Positions 51,669 to 61,197 are shown, counted from the first letter of the stretch. The stretch: 64,000 bases of DNA from Symbiodinium natans (GCA_905221605.1 CAJNDS010000721.1:1-64000); one strand, 5' to 3'. Notes: generated by a model from the letters alone, not told the origin. Translations and numbers: made by a program.

Positions 51669-51719
51669 ATTAGCCGAAGCAATGGCGGCCTCGTAGTGTT
51701 GGAGCTGGCTTTCATCAAC
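51669..51719 (-). CDS. Candidate exon, unknown protein
   Basis: Minus strand, acceptor GTGGCTTGCTACCCAAG, reads VDESQLQHYEAAIASAN, then GTAGGGTTTAGGG. Same donor as the exon at 7393-7466. Confidence 0.45.
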
Positions 51720-51844
51720 CTTGGGTAGCAAGCCACGTGCAAGAAGAGAGGTTCCGGGTTGAGGGTTTAGGGTTAGGGTTTAGGGTTAAGGGTTTGGAGT
51801 TTGGGGTGATAAGGGTTCTTGAGGAAGACCCTACAGACGCGAAA

Positions 51845-52050
51845 CCCTAAACCCTAAAACCCTAAAACCCCAAAACACCAAAACCCTAAAACCCTAAAAC
51901 CCCAAAACCCCAAAACCCCGAAACCCTAAAACCCTAAAACCCTACTAAAACCCTACTAAAACCCTACTAAAACCCTAAAACCCTACTAAAACCCTACTAA
52001 ACCTAAAACCCTAAAACCCCAAAACCCTAAAACCCTAAAACCCGAAACCA
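51845..52050 (+). repeat. Array of AAAACCCT octamers and AAAACCCTACT 11-mers
   Basis: Mixed variant units in which a fourth A (and sometimes ACT) is added to the telomere unit. Confidence 0.9.
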
Positions 52051-52076
52051 CAACCCCCAAGCCCCAAAGCCTCAAG

Positions 52077-52143
52077 AGCAGCATTTGGAGGCCTTCAGGT
52101 TCGCCTGGTCATGGGCAGTTTTGGGGCTTGGGCACGCTTTAGG
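52077..52143 (+). CDS. Candidate exon, unknown protein
   Basis: Acceptor CCAAAGCCTCAAG, reads AAFGGLQVRLVMGSFGAWAR FR, donor GTTTAGGG. Hydrophobic and aromatic. Confidence 0.4.
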
Positions 52144-52323
52144 GTTTAGGGTTTAGGGTTTAGGGTTTAAGGTTTGGGGTTTGGGGTTTGGGGTTGGTTT
52201 GAAGGGCCGGTTTGAAGCTGAGGGCTTAGGGTTTAAGGGATTAGGGTCTAGGGCTTACCGTTTCAGGATTCAGGTGTAGGGGTTCGGGACGCCTCGGCTC
52301 GCCCTCAACCTCCACCAACAGCG

Positions 52324-52464
52324 ATGGTAAACCCTACCTGCAAAAGGAGTGAGGCAGGTCCGCATCGATTTGAAGGTCCCTCGCGGCACATCATGCAAGC
52401 CTCGCCGGCTCGTAGCGCAAACATGCAGGTCAAGGAGAGGAGAACCCTAAACCCTAAACCCTAA
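52324..52464 (+). CDS. Candidate small open frame with ATG
   Basis: ATG at 52324, two bases after an acceptor CTCCACCAACAG, opens MVNPTCKRSEAGPHRFEGPS RHIMQASPARSANMQ and runs to a TAA in the next array (46 residues), or splices at CAG|GTCAAG. Confidence 0.4.
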   Translation: MVNPTCKRSEAGPHRFEGPSRHIMQASPARSANMQVKERRTLNPKP

Positions 52465-52499
52465 CCCTAAACCCTAAACCCTAAACCCTAAACCCTAAA

Positions 52500-53181
52500 C
52501 CATGCGTGGTCCACACTCTTGCAGGATGTCGAGCATCCATGAGCCCCAATCTTGTTGGAGAGAGCGACCGCTCTCCAACCGTCTTCTTGTGAGGACTTTG
52601 CGGGTTTAGGGTTTAGGGTTTAGGGTTTAGGGTTTAGGGTTTAGGGTTTAGGGAGCAGCATGAACCTGGCAGATCTCCGAACACATACATATTGCAGTGC
52701 ATTGCCAGTGTCGATATTACGCCTAATTGGAGAATAGCTGTATTTATAACCCAAGCATAACCATACTAGGGCACTTAAGGGGCTTTAAAAAGCAGGTTAC
52801 TGTAAGTACGGCTATAACTCTAAACCCTAAACCCTACACCCTAAACCCTAAACCCTAAACCCTAAACCCTAAACCCTAAACCATGCGTGGTCCACACTCT
52901 TGCAGGATGTCGAGCATCCATGAGCCCCAATCTTGTTGGAGAGAGCGACCGCTGTCCAACCTTCTTCTTGTTAGGGACGTTTAGGGTTTAGGGTTTAGGG
53001 TTTAGGGTTTAGGGTTTAGGGTGCAGCATGAACCGGCAGAGCCCCGAACACAGACATATTGCAGTTGCCAGTGTCGATATTACGCCTAATTGGAGAATAG
53101 CTGTAGTTTAGAACCCAAGCATAACCATACTAGGGCACTTCAGGGGCTTTAAAAGTAGGTTACTATAAAGTACGGCTAGAA
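52500..53181 (+). repeat. Direct duplication of an exon-containing block (~300 bp)
   Basis: 52500-52821 and 52881-53181 share the exon, a TTTAGGG array of different length, GCAGTG..CGATATTACGCC and AAGCATAACCATACTAGGGC. The copies differ by a few percent. The coding part (52525-52588, 52906-52969) differs by two substitutions at its end, and the second copy's donor is changed from GTGAGG to GTTAGG. Confidence 0.92.
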
Positions 53182-54390
53182 CCCTAAACCCTAAACCCTA
53201 AACCCTAAACACTAAACCCTAAACCTCCAAGCACAACGCCAAAGACTGGGCCACCCGGGCAAGGTGGCGGGTGTTGGCCGCAGACAAAGCCTCACATGAC
53301 GGAGGGGGAAAAGGGTCTAGGGTTTACGGGGTTTAAGTTGTCTAACCCTAAACCCTAAACCCTAAACCCTAAGCCCTAAGCCCTAAGCCCTAAACCCTAA
53401 ACCCTAAACCCTGAACCGACCTTATAAATCCTAGGTCCTGAGCCCTACAAGCCTGGAACCCGAAAACCCTAAATCACTGTCTCGGAAGCTGGCACCAGGT
53501 GCACAGGCAGGTGTAAAGTTTAAAGTTTAGGGCTAGGGTGTAGGTTTAGGGTTTAGGGTTTAGGGTTTAGGGTTTAGGGTTTAGGGTTTAGGGTTTGGGG
53601 TTTGGGGTTTGGGGTTTGGGGTTTAGGGTTTAGTGTTTAGGGTTTAGGGTTTAGGGTGTAGGGGCTCCATACATGCAGGGGGTGGGCCCCCAACCAGCTA
53701 GAGGCCTCCTCATGGCTCCCCTGACATTTCCTAAGTTGGGGGGGGGGGGGTTTAGTGTTTAGGGTTTAGGGTTTAGGGTTTAGGAAGAGAAAAACACGAT
53801 GACTTGGGTTCCTTATACTAACAGTCCTCAATAGGGATTATCGTACCCCCGATTGTAATCCCTATTAAGGACTGTTACTGCAAGGGGAACATCCCAACTG
53901 TTGATGCTAGGCAGCCCTGTATAATGCTAAGCCCCAACACCGCAGAACACCCCAGCAAAAACACAAACCGCTAAACCCGAGACCGTAAATCCTAAACCCT
54001 AAACCCCAAACCCTAAACCCTAAACCCGAAATTAAATCCTGAACCCTAACCCCTAAACCCCTAAACCCGTAGACCCCTAAACCCCTAAACCCCTAAACCC
54101 CTAAACCCCTAAACAGCAAATCCTACGTCACGACTGCGCACCTCCTGGCGTTGTGATCGCTGCGCCTCGGCATTCGGTGGTTCAGGGCTCACCCCCAGAG
54201 GTGAAGAGTTGCATGAAGTTTTCAGTGGGGTTTTGGTTAGGGTTTAGGGTTTAGGGTTTAGGGTTTAGGGTTTAGGGTTTAGGGTTTAGGGTTTAGGGTT
54301 TAGGGTTCAGGGTTTAGGGTTCAGGGTTTAGGGTTTAGGGTTTGGGGTTTAGGGTTTAGGGGTTGATTCCAGGGCTCATCGGGTGTGTAG
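52525..54390 (+). CDS. Candidate multi-exon gene with a duplicated exon
   Basis: Exon 52525-52588 and its duplicate 52906-52969 read MSSIHEPQSCWRERPLSN. From the second copy phases agree through 53232-53314 (HNAKDWATRARWRVLAADKA SHDGGGK), 53489-53510 (WHQVHRQ), 53679-53734 (GVGPQPARGLLMAPLTFP), 54199-54235 (GEELHEVFSGVL) and 54373-54390 (GSSGV, TAG). Introns hold TTTAGGG arrays at 52981-53023 and 53540-53660 and a family C element at 53809-53890. No domain recognised. Whether the two first exons are alternatives or both used cannot be told. Confidence 0.45.
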
Positions 54391-54486
54391 AGTTTACAAG
54401 GCTTTGGGGTCTATTGGTCGAAGGTTTTCAGTGCTTACGAACCCTCAACCCTAGCCTCTAAACGACTCTAAACCTTAACCAGTACT

Positions 54487-54572
54487 TGCTTAAGAACCCC
54501 CCAAAAAATAGTCTTCCTTATAAGGGTAATCTAGGGATTATTGCCTTTCTATTCTTTGAGGGTTCTCAAGCA
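54487..54572 (+). repeat. Inverted-repeat element, family I, best copy
   Basis: TTGCTTAAGAACCCCCCAAA pairs with TTTGAGGGTTCTCAAGCAA; the interior carries CTTCCTTATAAGGGTAATCT. Partial or diverged copies: 1-75, 9636-9690, 17098-17125, 22276-22345, 37830-37944, 55775-55797. Confidence 0.8.
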
Positions 54573-54674
54573 AATAGTAGAAGACTGTCATCCGAGCACG
54601 CGAAGAACCCTATCCCAAGGCCCAACGGATCAGTGTACCTAGAAGCCCCTGCCTTAAACCACTGACAACTTTAG

Positions 54675-55269
54675 GACTTGGAGATAGAAGGAGAACGGGG
54701 GTTTAGGCTTTAGGGTTTAGGGTTTAGGGATTGGGATTTGGGTTTAGGGTTGTTTAGTCACTAAACCCCAAAGCCTGGAAGAGCCCCAAGAAAACGCACA
54801 CGCACCGTGCACAGCGCGTCCCAGGTGCGTTTGCAAACCAGCTGGATCTGGTACCGCGCCACCCTCGGAGGTGTTTGTTGTGGTTTGGGAGGTGGCTCTC
54901 AAGCCACTGTAAAAAACTAGGGTTTAGGGTTTAGGGTTCGGGGCTTGGGGCTTGGGGCTTGGGGTTTGGGGTTGGCTTGAAACTTAGCACTGAACAATGG
55001 ACCTGCGCAACCCTAAGCCCATAAGCCGCTTCTGGGAGGATCTCTGGCCTTTGTCTGAGTTTAGGGCTTAGGGTTTAGGATTTAGGGTTTAGGGTTCAGG
55101 GTTACCTTAAACCTTTTGTGTTGGGACATTTGTGATGATGTTCCCTTGGGTGTTACACAAGCAAGAATGAAGCATGACTTCTAAGCAAACTATGGAATTT
55201 CCCACAGTGGAGCCCTACGCCTTCAAAACCGGAGAACAAAAGCTTCTCACCCTTGCCACCCTATACTAG
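54675..55269 (+). CDS. Candidate four-exon gene, 3' end, unknown protein
   Basis: Exon 54675-54700 (acceptor CTGACAACTTTAG) reads DLEIEGER. Exon 54815-54870 (acceptor CACCGTGCACAG) reads ASQVRLQTSWIWYRATLG. Exon 55026-55058 (acceptor AAGCCCATAAG) reads ASGRISGLCL. Exon 55208-55269 (acceptor GGAATTTCCCACAG) reads EPYAFKTGEQKLLTLATLY then TAG. Every junction keeps phase; two donors are GTTTAGGG. The stop overlaps the start of a family D element. Function unknown. Confidence 0.5.
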
Positions 55270-57090
55270 ACCCAGGAGTAACCTACAAGAAAAAGAGTAC
55301 CCGTTTTGGTTTATAGGAGCTTCTCTAAGGGGTCTAACAAATGGAATAAGGGCCTACTCTGGGTCCTAGTATATCCCTATGCCACACAAGACGCCGTGAG
55401 CCCCAGAAGCCCCCCCAATCTAGCCTCATTCGCATCTAACCCTAAACCCTAAACCTGAAACCCGAAACCCTAAACCCTAAACCCTAAACCCTGAACCCTA
55501 AACCCTAAACCCTAAACCCTAAACCCTAAACCCTAAACCCTAAACCCTAAACATTGGGATGCTCCCCCTGATACTAAGAGTCCTTAATCGGGATTGCAAT
55601 AGGGGGAGTAACATCTAACCCTAAACCCTAAACCCTAAACCCTAAACCCTAAACCTTGGCATGCTCTCCCTTATACTAAGAGCCCCGAGCAGGGATTACA
55701 ATAGGGGGGTACGATAATCCCTATTCAGGGCTGCTTAGTATAAGGAGGAGTATCACAACCCCAAACCCCAAAGCCGGGTTCTTAAGCAAATAGTAGAACC
55801 CTGAACCCATCTTATCGCCCAAGAGGCCCTGGAACCCTTGAACCCCATAAACTCTGAAAGCCCGAACTGACCTACATACCCGACTATTCACCATACACCC
55901 TAGAAGCACTGCTTATGAACTGTCTTGGGGGATTTTGGACCCGAATCCCTAAACCCCAAACCCAAACCCTAAGCCCTAAATCCAAAAACCCTAAACCCCA
56001 AACCCGACATCCTAAACCCCCAAACCCTAAACAAAGCCCAGACACTGCCCGGGGCTGAACCTGCGACCTGATCATCTGAGCTTTGCCTGGGTGAAGGGCG
56101 TGGGCGGCTTTTGAGGGTTTGGGGTTTTGGGTTTCGAGTTTAGGGATGTCTAGGGTGCAGGGCTTAGGGTTGAATAGGGTTTAGGGCTTCGTGCTTTTTT
56201 GGGGTGGAATTGAGGTGTTTGAGTTTGGGGTTTAATGATGGTTTTTTTGGGTGGAATCGAGGTGTTTGAGTTCAGGGTGTTTAATGGTTTTTTGGGCGGA
56301 ATTGAGGTGTTTAAGTTTAGGTTTCATGTTGTTTTGTAAATGGTTGAGGTGTTGAAGTGTTGGGCTTAATGGTTTTGTTGGGTGGAATGGAGTTTAAGTT
56401 TAGGGTTTAGGGCTGAGGCTTTTTTGGGGCTTGGGTTGAACGCTCTGGAATGGGGAATTAGGCACCTTGTATACCCCTATATACCCTTTACGGGATTATG
56501 TAGAGCACCTACGAAGAGCCAGTAGGTAAAGCCTTAGTGTATCGCAGTTTTCTAGGGGGATTGAGGTGTTCAGGGTTGAGCTTCTCTGCAGGGCTTGCGC
56601 TGGTAAAAGGGGTGTCCTTTTTGGTTTAAAGGGGCCGATAAGGGAACCTAAAACCCTGAAAAAGGGTAATAAGGGTTTAGGGTTTAGGGTTTAGGGCTTA
56701 GGGGAGTTGGAAGGTGCTTGGGGATGTTTGGGGTTTGGGGGGGGGGTTAAGGTTGCGGTTTGGGTTTAGGGCTTCCGGGTTTAGAGGGTTGAGGTGTGTG
56801 TGTCCTTGTGTACGTGTGATTTGTTGGGCGGAGCAAGGGGGGGGGGTAATTTGAGTTTCGGGCTTTGGGGTTTGGAGTTTTCGGGTTTAGGGTTTCGGGT
56901 GTGGTGTGCCGTGCTTGGTTTCAAAGCCATTCTGTGTAGCTTGAATGCTTGACAACCCTAAACTCTAAACCCTAAACCCTCAACCCTAAACCCGAATGAG
57001 GAAAACAAGCAAGCACTGGCAGCTTGCGCGGCTGAAAAACCCAAAACCCCTAACCCCTAACCCCTAAACCCTAAACCCTAAACCCTAAAC
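55270..57090. other. Repeat-rich stretch, weak exon candidates
   Basis: Family D element (55266-55369), CCCTAAA arrays (55437-55552, 55617-55655), two family C elements, then 56105-56900 of G/T-rich unique sequence with a diverged repeat (GAATTGAGGTGTTtgAGTTTaG, near 56208, 56255 and 56290). A short plus-strand frame (FAWVKGVGGF) ends at a TGA near 56110, and the minus strand there is open too. Confidence 0.5.
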
Positions 57091-57136
57091 CTGGGTCGGA
57101 CGAGGAGGGGGGTGGGGGGAGGCTGCGCCTGACGGG
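57091..57136 (-). CDS. Candidate exon, proline-rich
   Basis: Minus strand, acceptor AGCATTCCTTTCCAAG, reads PVRRSLPPPPSSSDP or RQAQPPPTPLLVRP, donor GTTTAGGG. Confidence 0.3.
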
Positions 57137-57253
57137 CTTGGAAAGGAATGCTCTTCATGGCATGGTCTAGCACCCTAAACCCCAAACCCCAAACCCCAAA
57201 CCCTAAACCCTAAACCCTAAACCCTAAACCCTAAACCTGGGTGTCGCTTCCAG

Positions 57254-57348
57254 CGTTACAAGACAGGCCGGCCGTTCTAAAGTCCTGACTTCTCTCAGGT
57301 CAGGTTTCCTCCCACCCGAAAGTCTGAAACCTAAAACCCTTACCCCTG
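57254..57348 (+). CDS. Candidate exon, unknown protein
   Basis: Acceptor GTGTCGCTTCCAG after a CCCTAAA array; reads VTRQAGRSKVLTSLRSGFLP PESLKPKTLTP, donor GTAGAG. Thirty-one codons, basic. Confidence 0.45.
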
Positions 57349-57597
57349 GTAGAGAAGTCTCAGACCCTAAGCCCTAGCCCTAAACCCTAAACCCTAATTC
57401 CTAAACCCTAAACCCTAAGCCCTAAACCCTAAAACCCTAAAACCCAAAACCCAAACCCTAAACCCTAAACCCTAGCCCTAAACCCTAAACCCGAAACCCT
57501 AAACCCCTACTTTAAATTCTCCCCTCCTGGAGCTTTGGCTTGACGGCCCTTTATAGGGTTTAGAGTTGCAGGGGGTTTGTGTTCTGAGCTCTCCCAG

Positions 57598-58088
57598 ACC
57601 TATCGCCACACACCCGAAATCCTAAACCCTCTGTCTAGGGTTTAGGGTTTAGGGTTTAGGGTTTAGGGCTTAGGGTTTCGGGTTTAGGGTTTAGGGTCTA
57701 GGGTCTAGGGTCTAGGGTTTAGGGCTTAGGGCTCTGTTGCAGCTTGTGTGGCGGAAACATGTGCTCATAAGCGGTCGTCCTCCCGGACCTTCCAAAGGTA
57801 TGTCATGGGTTGGCCATTTGCGCTTGGGTTCAGGGTTTAGGGTTTAGGGTTTGGGGTTTAGGGTTTAAGGTTTAGGGTTTAGGGTTTAGGGTTTAGGCTT
57901 CGGTGATTTGGGGGCTTAGGGCTTCGAATTAGATACTGGCTCTGCCATATGCAGGCTGCCCACCACTGCAACTGCAGAACCAGGTGCGACCAAACAAAGA
58001 TGGCAAGCGTTGCGATCGCTCTCAGCAACTTGCTTTCGGGAGGCATGGCACCCCTAGACCGCCCCTCCCCCAACCCCAGAAGCCCTAA
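57598..58088 (+). CDS. Candidate three-exon gene, 3' end, unknown protein
   Basis: Exon 57598-57639 (acceptor TTCTGAGCTCTCCCAG, donor GTTTAGGG) reads TYRHTPEILNPLSR. Exon 57743-57797 (acceptor GCTCTGTTGCAG, canonical donor GTATGT) reads LVWRKHVLISGRPPGPSK. Exon 57955-58088 (acceptor TGGCTCTGCCATATGCAG) reads CPPLQLQNQVRPNKDGKRCD, RSQQLAFGRHGTPRPPLPQP, QKP and a TAA from a CCCTAAA unit. All phases agree. Introns 1 and 2 contain TTTAGGG arrays. Basic, Gln/Pro-rich; no domain recognised. One of the best-supported models here. Confidence 0.55.
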
Positions 58089-58172
58089 AACCCCTCAACC
58101 CGAAAGCCGACACCCCTCCACCCAAACCCGCTAAGTATCTGCCAACCCTAAACCCTAAACCCTAAAAACCCT

Positions 58173-58376
58173 AAAAACCCCATAAACCCTATAAACCCTA
58201 TAAACCCTATAAACCCTATAAACCCTATAAACCCTATAAACCCTATAAACCCTATAAACCCTATAAACCCTATAAACCCGATAAACCCTATAAACCCTAT
58301 AAACCCTATAAACCCTATAAACCCTATAAACCCTATAAACCCTATAAACCCTATAAACCCTATAAACCCTATAAAC
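58173..58376 (+). repeat. Array of 9-mer CCCTATAAA
   Basis: About 22 nearly identical copies (one CCCGATAAA), a telomere unit expanded by AT, flanked by normal CCCTAAA units. Confidence 0.97.
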
Positions 58377-58449
58377 CTAAACCCTAAACCCTAAACCCAA
58401 AACCCTAAACCCTAAACCCTAGCCCTGCCTAAGGTCTAGAGACACGGCC

Positions 58450-58533
58450 ATGGCAAGGCCCGTGGCTTTGAAAATAACTCAAAATTGCGCCGTGGCCCAG
58501 TGTGCACTTGAAGCTACGAAGCCTCAACCCTAA
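58450..58533 (+). CDS. Candidate small open frame with ATG
   Basis: ATG in good context (GGCCATGGCAAGG) opens MARPVALKITQNCAVAQCAL EATKPQP and stops at a TAA in the next array, 27 residues. Could be a microprotein or a first exon. Confidence 0.35.
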   Translation: MARPVALKITQNCAVAQCALEATKPQP

Positions 58534-58600
58534 ACCCTAAACCCTAAACCCTAAATCCTAAGCCCTAAACCCTAAACCCTAAACCCTGCTACGCTCTGAG

Positions 58601-58660
58601 TGCTGGCACGACTATGTGAAATGGACCACTGCGCAGCAAGGGCGGCAACAATCGCTGTGA
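58601..58660 (+). CDS. Candidate terminal exon, unknown protein
   Basis: Acceptor CTGCTACGCTCTGAG, reads CWHDYVKWTTAQQGRQQSL then TGA. Phase 0 in. Confidence 0.4.
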   Translation, partial: CWHDYVKWTTAQQGRQQSL

Positions 58661-58797
58661 CACGCCTAGCCTACATGCAAGGTATCTTAAACCCTAAACC
58701 CTAAACCCTAAACTCTAAGCCCTAATTTCCAAAAGGAGCCCTTTTAGAAACGGACACAAGAGACCCTGAGAGCTAACACAACCCCTTCCCATATCAG

Positions 58798-58903
58798 CGT
58801 ACATCCAAGACTAGAGGAAGGTGAGGAAGTTGAAGCCAATCAGCGTTCTTCGTGGAACTCACCTACTGCAATGAGCCGAAAGCGTCAGCGGCTGCTCTGC
58901 TAG
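58798..58903 (+). CDS. Candidate terminal exon, unknown protein
   Basis: A strong branch-acceptor (CTAACACAACCCCTTCCCATATCAG, in two parts) precedes VHPRLEEGEEVEANQRSSWN SPTAMSRKRQRLLC and TAG. Acidic then basic, ending in RKRQR, a possible nuclear signal. Entry phase one nucleotide. Confidence 0.5.
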
Positions 58904-59069
58904 GGGGCTTAGGGATTACAGGGGTACAGGGTGTAGGGTTTAGTAGGGTTTAGTAGGGTTTAGTAGGGTTTAGGGTTTAGGGTTTAGGGTTTAGGGGCGA
59001 ATGCATTGATCCTACCCTGTTACAATTCCCCAACAAATTATCCCCCTCTAATGCATAGTGGACTAGTTC

Positions 59070-59150
59070 TCTAAATTCAGGTCCCCTTGTGGGTTCTGTC
59101 TACAGTACGGCACCCTTAAAGCAAGGACCCAAGAGAGACCCCAAGTTCGA
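59070..59150 (+). repeat. Inverted-repeat element, family F, diverged copy
   Basis: TTCTCTAAATTCAGGTCCCC and GGGACC-type arms as in 60715-60802, less conserved. Confidence 0.5.
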
Positions 59151-59420
59151 GAATACTACTTCCATACAGCCCAAGATTTGGAATCTTCCAGCTTCGGGGA
59201 TCAGCCTGAACTCTTACTTATTTAGTTGCAGGGTTTAGGGTTTAGGGTATTCTTGTGGTGAGGGAAGAGTGGAGGCTCTGGGATAAACCCTTTAACGACC
59301 AGATGTGCACACATACATACGTATGTATATATATATACATATATATATGTATATGTATATATATATAAATACACAGCAACAGAAAGTAATTATCAGCATC
59401 TTACCATCGTGGCTTTCGCC

Positions 59421-59511
59421 ATGGCATGCATATGGTTTCCGCCGGCACATATGAAACTGGCTTGCCTATGCCCACAGATAAAGCGCAACATTTCGATTGT
59501 CAAATCTCTAC
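59421..59511 (+). CDS. Candidate first coding exon (ATG), unknown protein
   Basis: ATG in context TTCGCCATGGCA opens MACIWFPPAHMKLACLCPQI KRNISIVKSL, 30 codons, to a canonical GTGAGT donor. A TA microsatellite (59310-59365) lies upstream and there is no telomere array between. A next exon near 59580 (acceptor CTGTCTTATCTTAAG) is uncertain. Confidence 0.4.
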
Positions 59512-60032
59512 GTGAGTAGGTCGGTAAGCAGCGACACAGACAAACCTTCTGCATGACACTCCTGTCGCTGTCTTATCTTAAGCCCCTGTCTGAAGGGCCC
59601 TGTCAAAGCACCCCCCCGAAGCCTAAACAAAGACATAAACCCCAAACTTGGGCCCCAAATCCTGAGACCGACAGGCTTAGGGTTTAGAGTTCAGGGCCTA
59701 AGGCCTTGGAAACCCCGAACCTCTCAATGGCTTAACTTAAGTTGCCGCGATGTTCCGAAGAAAGCAAGAAGCCTAAACCCCGTGTGGGGTTTCGGGTGTA
59801 GGGTTTAGGTTTAGGGACTAAATGGTTTAGGGTTTAGGGTTTAGGGTCCCTGCGCCTCTGATCCAACCCCCTCCTCAGCCCTGACAACCTAAACGGCTCG
59901 AGCACCTAGGCAAGGTTTCCCGAGGGAGGACAGGCGCAACTTTGTATGATCGCTTGTCACAGGGGCGACAATTTTCTTGGGACCTTAACAAAATAATGTT
60001 GCTTAGTTTCTCCTTGGGCTGTGCTTCTCAAG

Positions 60033-60064
60033 CCGAGGCGTTCGGCTTCTAGATCATTCAATTG
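60033..60064 (+). CDS. Candidate small exon
   Basis: Good acceptor (GGGCTGTGCTTCTCAAG), reads PRRSASRSFN, donor GTTATT. RS-rich but very short. Confidence 0.25.
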
Positions 60065-60167
60065 GTTATTTGTGAACCCTGAGCCCCCTGTTTAGAGTTT
60101 AGAGGGCGGGAACTTCGAGCTTAAGGTGTGCAATGAGTGCGACTCTCGCAAAAAAAACACCCTGTAG

Positions 60168-60233
60168 CTCAAGGCTTGGGAGGAGCAATTTCTGTGGGCA
60201 TTGCTACAAAGGGCCGCAAACCAGAATCCCTAA
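60168..60233 (+). CDS. Candidate terminal exon, unknown protein
   Basis: Acceptor AAACACCCTGTAG, reads LKAWEEQFLWALLQRAANQN P and stops at TAA in a CCCTAAG unit. Amphipathic helix-like. Confidence 0.45.
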   Translation, partial: LKAWEEQFLWALLQRAANQNP

Positions 60234-60291
60234 GCCCTAAGCCCTGAACCCTATACAGGCCCCTTTCGGCAAAGAATGGGCCGTGCCTCAG

Positions 60292-60397
60292 GGCCGACAT
60301 TGCAAGGCTGGATAGCGGCAGCAAACGCTTGTTTTCTATCTGGTGCCAAGTAGGGAATTCGGGAATTTGGTACCTTATCTCCCAGACAGGGCCACAG
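60292..60397 (+). CDS. Candidate exon, unknown protein
   Basis: Acceptor GGGCCGTGCCTCAG, reads ADIARLDSGSKRLFSIWCQV GNSGIWYLISQTGPQ, ending at GTTTAGGG. Thirty-five codons open through to the array. Confidence 0.45.
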
Positions 60398-60634
60398 GTT
60401 TAGGGTTTAGGGTTTAGGGTTTAGGGTTTAGGGTTTAGGGTTTAGGGTTTAGGGGAATGCAAGGTACTGGAGCCCCTATTGAGACTAATTGTTGGGCTTG
60501 GCCTGGACTCTACCCTACTCATGTGGGCTGAATGTGATGAGACAGGGAAGCAGTCCGGTGGTTCGAGTAGTGGGACCCGACACATGCTTCTTTCTTGGGC
60601 TTAAGGTTCGAGGTTGTGAAATCCTGCCCCTAAG

Positions 60635-60723
60635 TTGAAGCTCTTAACCCGGACCTGCGCCTGATAATGTCCGCCAAACTGGCAAGCAGCGTGCTCCAGG
60701 CAGCTGCAAAAAATCCTCTCTAA
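60635..60723 (+). CDS. Candidate terminal exon, unknown protein
   Basis: Acceptor ATCCTGCCCCTAAG, reads EALNPDLRLIMSAKLASSVL QAAAKNPL then TAA at the left edge of a family F element. A GC donor inside (CAG|GCAGCT) is an alternative way to continue. Confidence 0.4.
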
Positions 60724-60819
60724 ATTAGGGTCCCTTTTGGGGTCCTTACTATCAGGCGGCCCCTCTTCATTAAGGTACCCGAAAAGGGACCATAAGTTAG
60801 AGAACTGACCACATGGAAG

Positions 60820-61087
60820 TTGGTGGGTGTGTCCGGCGCGGCACTATGCAAAGGACACGCTATCTCGAGTGCAGCAGGCCCTAAACCCTAAACCCTAAAC
60901 CCTAAACCCTAAACCCTAAACCCTAAACCCTAAACCCTAAACCCTAAACCCTAAACCCTAAACCGTGCTATCTCGAGTGCAGCAGGCTCTGAGTGAGAAG
61001 TTGTCGATCGCAGCGCAGAAAATGAGCGTCACGGTTGTAGCGTTTCGTGATTCTTCAGTTCACATCCGAGCCCGTGGGGGAAATTAA
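60820..61087 (+). CDS. Candidate two-exon gene, 3' end, split by a telomeric insertion
   Basis: Exon 60820-60877 reads WWVCPARHYAKDTLSRVQQ. Exon 60986-61087 reads ALSEKLSIAAQKMSVTVVAF RDSSVHIRARGGN then TAA. Between them lies a CCCTAAA array flanked by a perfect 21-bp direct repeat (60859-60879 and 60967-60987). Using CAG|GC as donor (60878) and CAG|GC as acceptor (60985) removes the array and one repeat copy and gives an uninterrupted frame, 52 residues. GC-AG introns are known in dinoflagellates. Function unknown; the second exon alone is 33 codons of convincing composition. Confidence 0.6.
60859..60987 (+). repeat. CCCTAAA array flanked by 21-bp direct repeats
   Basis: Repeat copies at 60859-60879 and 60967-60987 are identical. 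About 12 heptamers lie between, with a short CCGT junction on the right. The structure is that of an insertion with target-site duplication. Confidence 0.92.
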
Positions 61088-61197
61088 TTAGCGTTTAGCG
61101 TTTTGGGTTTAGGATTTGGGGTTTACATTCAGATGTTCGGTGTGGCAGTCTCTAATCCCCCACATGATCACCGTTCCGGCCAATAGTTTTTTGGTAG

